Shown here: piece by piece, positions 60,964 through 64,000 of the stretch
Numbering within the stretch: position 1 is the stretch's first letter
Layout: each line of letters starts with the position of its first letter
Origin: Treponema sp.
GTDB taxonomy: Bacteria > Spirochaetota > Spirochaetia > Treponematales > Treponemataceae
Length of the DNA stretch: 64,000 bases
Direction of reading: 5' to 3'
NCBI GenBank assembly: GCA_002749205.1
Contig: PDOP01000032.1
Location: 1-64,000 of the forward strand
Position numbers and translations under genes: made by a program
Notes under the pieces: generated by a model
Databases searched by the model: none
The model's input: only the letters and a program-made list of their open reading frames with translations
What the model was told of the DNA's origin: nothing

Positions 60964-63339
60964 TTAAGAAATTCCCAAGTCTTCAAATAATTTCTTATAT
61001 GTGCTGAAATGCTCCGACCTTGCAAATTCTTCAATTTTATCTTCAGGAAGACTTTCCAAAAGCTGATCCATATATGAAAGAACAGATTTGATTTCTTCTT
61101 TTAACTCAACCGACATATCTGCTTGTGAAGTTTGACCAAGATTTTTATTTATTGCCTTATCTTCTACAGTGGACAGTTTTTCTTCGGCTGTCTCTGCAAA
61201 GTCTTCGTCAACATTGTTAATATCTAAATCAAGTACGGGAAGGTCATCGGATATATCATCAATTTCAGAAACACTTATTTCATTGTTATCATCTTCCGGT
61301 GTTATAAATTCTTCGGTTGATATTTCCAAGTCTTCATCTGCTATAGGTAAGTCTTCATCAAAAACCGGTATCTCAACTGTAGAGTTGTCAAAATCCATAT
61401 CCGGCTCAGATGTTTCAGATTCATCAAGATATGTCATATCACCCGGTTGTGGCGTAATATGTTCCGGCTCAATTTTTATACCATCAATTTCAGGTTTGTC
61501 GTTATTTTCTTCGTCTATAGCATTTTTAGGCGGTGAGTCATAGGTTTCGTCTAAATTAAGTACTTCAGGAATTTCATATTCTTCGTTTGCAGGTTCTTCC
61601 GTAAAGTCTGCGGTAATCAAAATATTGCTTAATTCATCACCGGTAAGCGAAATTGTTTCATCATTGTCATCGTCAGTGAAAAATCCTGTTGCATTATCAT
61701 CTTCATTATCATCGACTAAATCTTCAACATTTGCTGTATCCGACTCAATGTCAAGCAATTCATCGTTATCCGCAAACATAGATTCTGAGCTTAGCTCTTC
61801 GTCAATATTGTCATCAGCGAATATGTCTTCAGTATCGGGGATAATAGCGGATTTATCGCTGATATGAGATGCGAATTCTTTTTTTAAGTCTGAAAGCTCT
61901 GTCTTTATTGAAGAGATTTCGTTTGCAATCTGCATAAGCAGTTCAGTAGATTTGTCATTTGTCATAGCTACATTATTATCGGCAACAGGTTTATCCGATT
62001 CTGAGAGGTTATTATCAATTATTGAATTCATAGGCACATCCATATCTGTTATTTTTGAAGCCTCATCTTCAAATTCCATATTGGCTTCTTCTTGAACAGT
62101 AAAATTTTGTTGTTTGGTTATATCATCTGTAGTTTGTTCCAATAAGTCATCGGTTACCGCATTAACATCATCAAAATAAAGCTCATCTGAAGTAGGCTCA
62201 GGTACTTCTGTATTAAGCTCCGATTCTGCTATGTCATTATTGGTTATCGTTTTTTTTTCAATTATTTCTTCATCGCTTGTTAAAGACAGATTGGAAATTT
62301 CATTTGCGGTTCCTCGTGCAATTTCTTGCATGGTATCAACACCTGATTCATCATCAACGCTTATTTTAAGGTCTATATTTTCATTTTGTTTTGGTTTTTC
62401 TTGATGTTGTGTTTGTGTCGAATCAGATGCAGTTAAGTCGTCTACATCTACTTCATCAAAGGCAAAATCATCTAAAGATATTTCTTCAAAACCGCCGTCT
62501 TTTTCAGGCTCTTCTTTTGCTTCAACAGTAGTCTCTGAAACGCTTTGTGGTTTCGATTTTTCTTTTTCATCTTCTTCATCGTCAGCTAAGTCATCAAAAG
62601 ATATTTGTGAAAAGCTTGTAGTTTCCGTTTCTTCTTCTACTACCGGTGTGTCCATGGCTGTAGACATATCTATCTCTATATCGGCATTAATATTATCGTT
62701 TTCTGTTGAGTTTTCGGACTCATCTTCAATAGTTGTTGTTTCCGTGCTTGTTGAAGAAACGCCGGTCAGCTCATCGAGCATATCATCAAATGCGTCCGTT
62801 GAATCTTGCTCTTTTTCCTGCTCTTTGGCAAATGAATCGTCAAACTCAATATCCATTTCTACAGGCTCAAGCTCATCATTATCATCTTTCTTTTCATCGG
62901 AGGAAATAAGGTCGTCAACATCGAAATCAACAGCTACAAAGCCGTTTTCATCTGGCTCTTCTTTTTTGGGTTTCGCATCAGATTCTTCGTTTTCAGTAAC
63001 AGGGCTGTCATCACTTAAAAAGTCATCAATTTCAAAAGATTCAAAGTTATCAGTTTGCATATCTGTATCTACTTCCTCCTCCACATCATCAATTGTAATA
63101 TCATCGTCTAAAACAAAAGTTTCATCTGAAGATGTATCAAGGCTTTCGGTAATTTTGTTGTCAGGCTCTGTTTGATGTTCCGGCTCCGGCGATTGATTGA
63201 AAGTCTCCGAAGCTTCATCTAAATCATCAAGATCAAGAACTTGTGAATCCGGTGTTTGAGGTTTTTGTTTAATCCAAACTCCGTACATATCAAAGTTTTC
63301 GTTTTGATTTGTAAAGTCTTTGTCAAAATTTTCCGCCAT
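60964..63339 (-). CDS. Highly acidic disordered protein, unknown function
   Basis: A 791-residue protein dominated by Asp, Glu, Ser and Thr, with repeated short motifs such as ISLDDF, ISFDDLADDEED and VDDLI. No signal peptide or membrane helix is seen, so it is cytoplasmic. A predicted helix at about 460-490 (LLMQIANEISSIKTELSDLK) and the C-terminal 60 residues (VELKEEIKSVLSYMDQLLES) are the only ordered-looking parts. ATG 63339 follows GGGGAA; a -10 TATAAT lies at 63387-63382. It is first in the operon with the two Maf genes. The layout resembles adaptor or scaffold proteins. Confidence 0.75.
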   Translation of the reverse strand: MAENFDKDFTNQNENFDMYGVWIKQKPQTPDSQVLDLDDLDEASETFNQSPEPEHQTEPDNKITESLDTSSDETFVLDDDITIDDVEEEVDTDMQTDNFESFEIDDFLSDDSPVTENEESDAKPKKEEPDENGFVAVDFDVDDLISSDEKKDDNDELEPVEMDIEFDDSFAKEQEKEQDSTDAFDDMLDELTGVSSTSTETTTIEDESENSTENDNINADIEIDMSTAMDTPVVEEETETTSFSQISFDDLADDEEDEKEKSKPQSVSETTVEAKEEPEKDGGFEEISLDDFAFDEVDVDDLTASDSTQTQHQEKPKQNENIDLKISVDDESGVDTMQEIARGTANEISNLSLTSDEEIIEKKTITNNDIAESELNTEVPEPTSDELYFDDVNAVTDDLLEQTTDDITKQQNFTVQEEANMEFEDEASKITDMDVPMNSIIDNNLSESDKPVADNNVAMTNDKSTELLMQIANEISSIKTELSDLKKEFASHISDKSAIIPDTEDIFADDNIDEELSSESMFADNDELLDIESDTANVEDLVDDNEDDNATGFFTDDDNDETISLTGDELSNILITADFTEEPANEEYEIPEVLNLDETYDSPPKNAIDEENNDKPEIDGIKIEPEHITPQPGDMTYLDESETSEPDMDFDNSTVEIPVFDEDLPIADEDLEISTEEFITPEDDNNEISVSEIDDISDDLPVLDLDINNVDEDFAETAEEKLSTVEDKAINKNLGQTSQADMSVELKEEIKSVLSYMDQLLESLPEDKIEEFARSEHFSTYKKLFEDLGIS

Positions 63340-63465
63340 ATATTCCCCATATTGATGAAAGCATATAAAATGCTCCTATATATTATACACTATATCGGTA
63401 TAAAATGTATAGAGGTTGAACATAAAAGATTACTGTTTTTTTTATTTTATGCGGTATTAGCCACC

Positions 63466-63490
63466 GGTTACCTCGACAATCTCAGTAACC
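63466..63490 (-). repeat. Degenerate REP-like hairpin
   Basis: GGTTAC/GTAACC arms around TGAGATTGTCGAG (minus strand), a diverged form of the hairpin at 53286-53310. It sits 20 bases from G8. Confidence 0.6.
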
Positions 63491-63509
63491 TTAGGAAAAG
63501 ACAGAAAAA

Positions 63510-63636
63510 GGGGGTAGCGGAGAAACAATTGCCTTGCTCAAATATTATTCAAAAATCGAGGCTGACGGGAGGAAGACTCGATTGAAAACATTCATTTAAA
63601 AGGCAATTTTTCGTAGCGAGGGGGACTTTTCCCCCT
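63510..63636 (-). repeat. Family G element, copy G8
   Basis: GGGGGTAGCGG at the left, TAGCGAGGGGGACTTTTCCCCCTC at the right, 14 bases after the stop at 63651. The core is closed by ATTGCC/GGCAAT and has an inner ATCGAG/CTCGAT hairpin whose loop CTGACGGGAGGAAG is related to G6. Confidence 0.82.
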
Positions 63637-63650
63637 CTTTTAATATAGGA

Positions 63651-64000
63651 TTTATTCTTGACCTGTCAGTTTTTGCATTAGTTGTTTTGTTTCATTTTTA
63701 AATACAGCCGTAATGCAGGGGCGCCCTATCATTACTTCGGTTACGCCCATGCTCTTTGCGGCTATTAAATGCGCTCGGACTCTAAGTCCTCCGTCAACCC
63801 AGAGCTCGCCGGCATGTTGTTTTAGCTCGCCGGCATGGTTTTTAAGAAATCTTGCCGTGCTGCCCTTATTTGTTTCTATTCGCCCGCCGTGATTTGAAAT
63901 AATCGCTATATCGGGTTTGACTTCTTTAACAAGCTGAATATCTTCAGCGGTGAATATACCCTTTATTGCCAGCGGTTGTTTGATGCGTTTTTTAATTTCA
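63651..64000 (-). CDS. FMN-dependent alpha-hydroxy-acid dehydrogenase, C-terminal part
   Basis: The last 116 residues of a protein that continues beyond the window. LAIKGIFTAEDIQLV, the substrate/FMN motif IISNHGGRIE, and LWVDGGLRVRAHLIAAKSMG identify the lactate oxidase / glycolate oxidase family, a TIM-barrel flavoenzyme. A 21-bp tandem duplication (63803-63840) gives the repeated HAGELKQHAGEL just before the strand WVDGG. Only the 3' end can be judged. Confidence 0.82.

Noticed and set aside
62648..63175. Serine-rich 175-codon open frame
   Set aside because: It is the antisense of Asp/Glu codons of the acidic protein, which read as Ser-rich strings.
2154..63636. Family G copies as a CRISPR array
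   Set aside because: The copies are dispersed over 61 kb, are palindromic with variable inner stems, and have no cas genes nearby.

Overview
The window reads as a treponeme chromosome (phylum Spirochaetota) of the oral/skin Treponema denticola type. The strongest markers are a full-length cytoplasmic filament protein gene (cfpA) followed by a small unknown gene and a ppdK-like gene, with a divergent von Willebrand A protein and a second exported protein beside it, the arrangement I recall around T. pallidum TP0746-TP0751. Other markers are an archaeal-type PheT, Maf-type (DUF115) flagellar proteins and AT-rich DNA. I cannot name the species from sequence alone.

Layout, left to right. pheT (-). 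A two-gene heterodimeric ABC exporter (-). A tight seven-gene operon prfB - PEGA-like exported protein - ftsY - small exported protein - lolC/lolD/lolE-like genes (-), in which prfB carries a classical programmed +1 frameshift. The two-gene vWA/exported-protein operon (-), divergent from cfpA - unknown - ppdK-like (+). rluA (+), a CPBP protease (-) and a methyltransferase (+). An operon purC-purE-neuB-J-protein-membrane protein-dinB (-). A catalytic/non-catalytic M16 peptidase pair (-), a membrane adenylate cyclase (-), polA-coaE (-), tyrS (+), a nucleotidyltransferase (+), a DnaQ-like exonuclease (-), a GntR/ABC operon (-), moxR and an OmpA-type lipoprotein (+), murC-yicC-cmk (-), two TPR proteins (-), a four-gene operon with an acidic protein, two Maf proteins and a degenerate GGDEF protein (-), and the 3' end of an FMN-dependent alpha-hydroxy-acid dehydrogenase (-).

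The most unusual content is in the spacers. I see three dispersed element families plus single structures. Family G (eight copies, G1-G8) has G-rich ends (GGGGGGTAGCG and GCGAGGGGG with a C-run hairpin) clamping an A-tract/variable stem/T-tract core. All eight lie between two co-oriented operons, and five begin 3-18 nt after a stop codon. Family S (four copies, S1-S4) has two stems whose sequences change between copies while pairing is kept, separated by a conserved internal loop, which is the signature of a structured RNA. Family M is a 119-bp MITE-like element: both full copies are exactly 119 bp with 4-bp direct repeats at their ends. One sits in the 5' leader of the ABC operon and the other is inserted in frame inside the signal peptide of the OmpA-like lipoprotein. 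Also present are a multibranched 170-bp structure, REP-like GTCGAAG hairpins, a perfect 16-bp hairpin at the 5' end of the M16 mRNA, and four genes whose promoters predict leaderless mRNAs.

No rRNA, tRNA, CRISPR array, integrase or complete insertion sequence was recognised.
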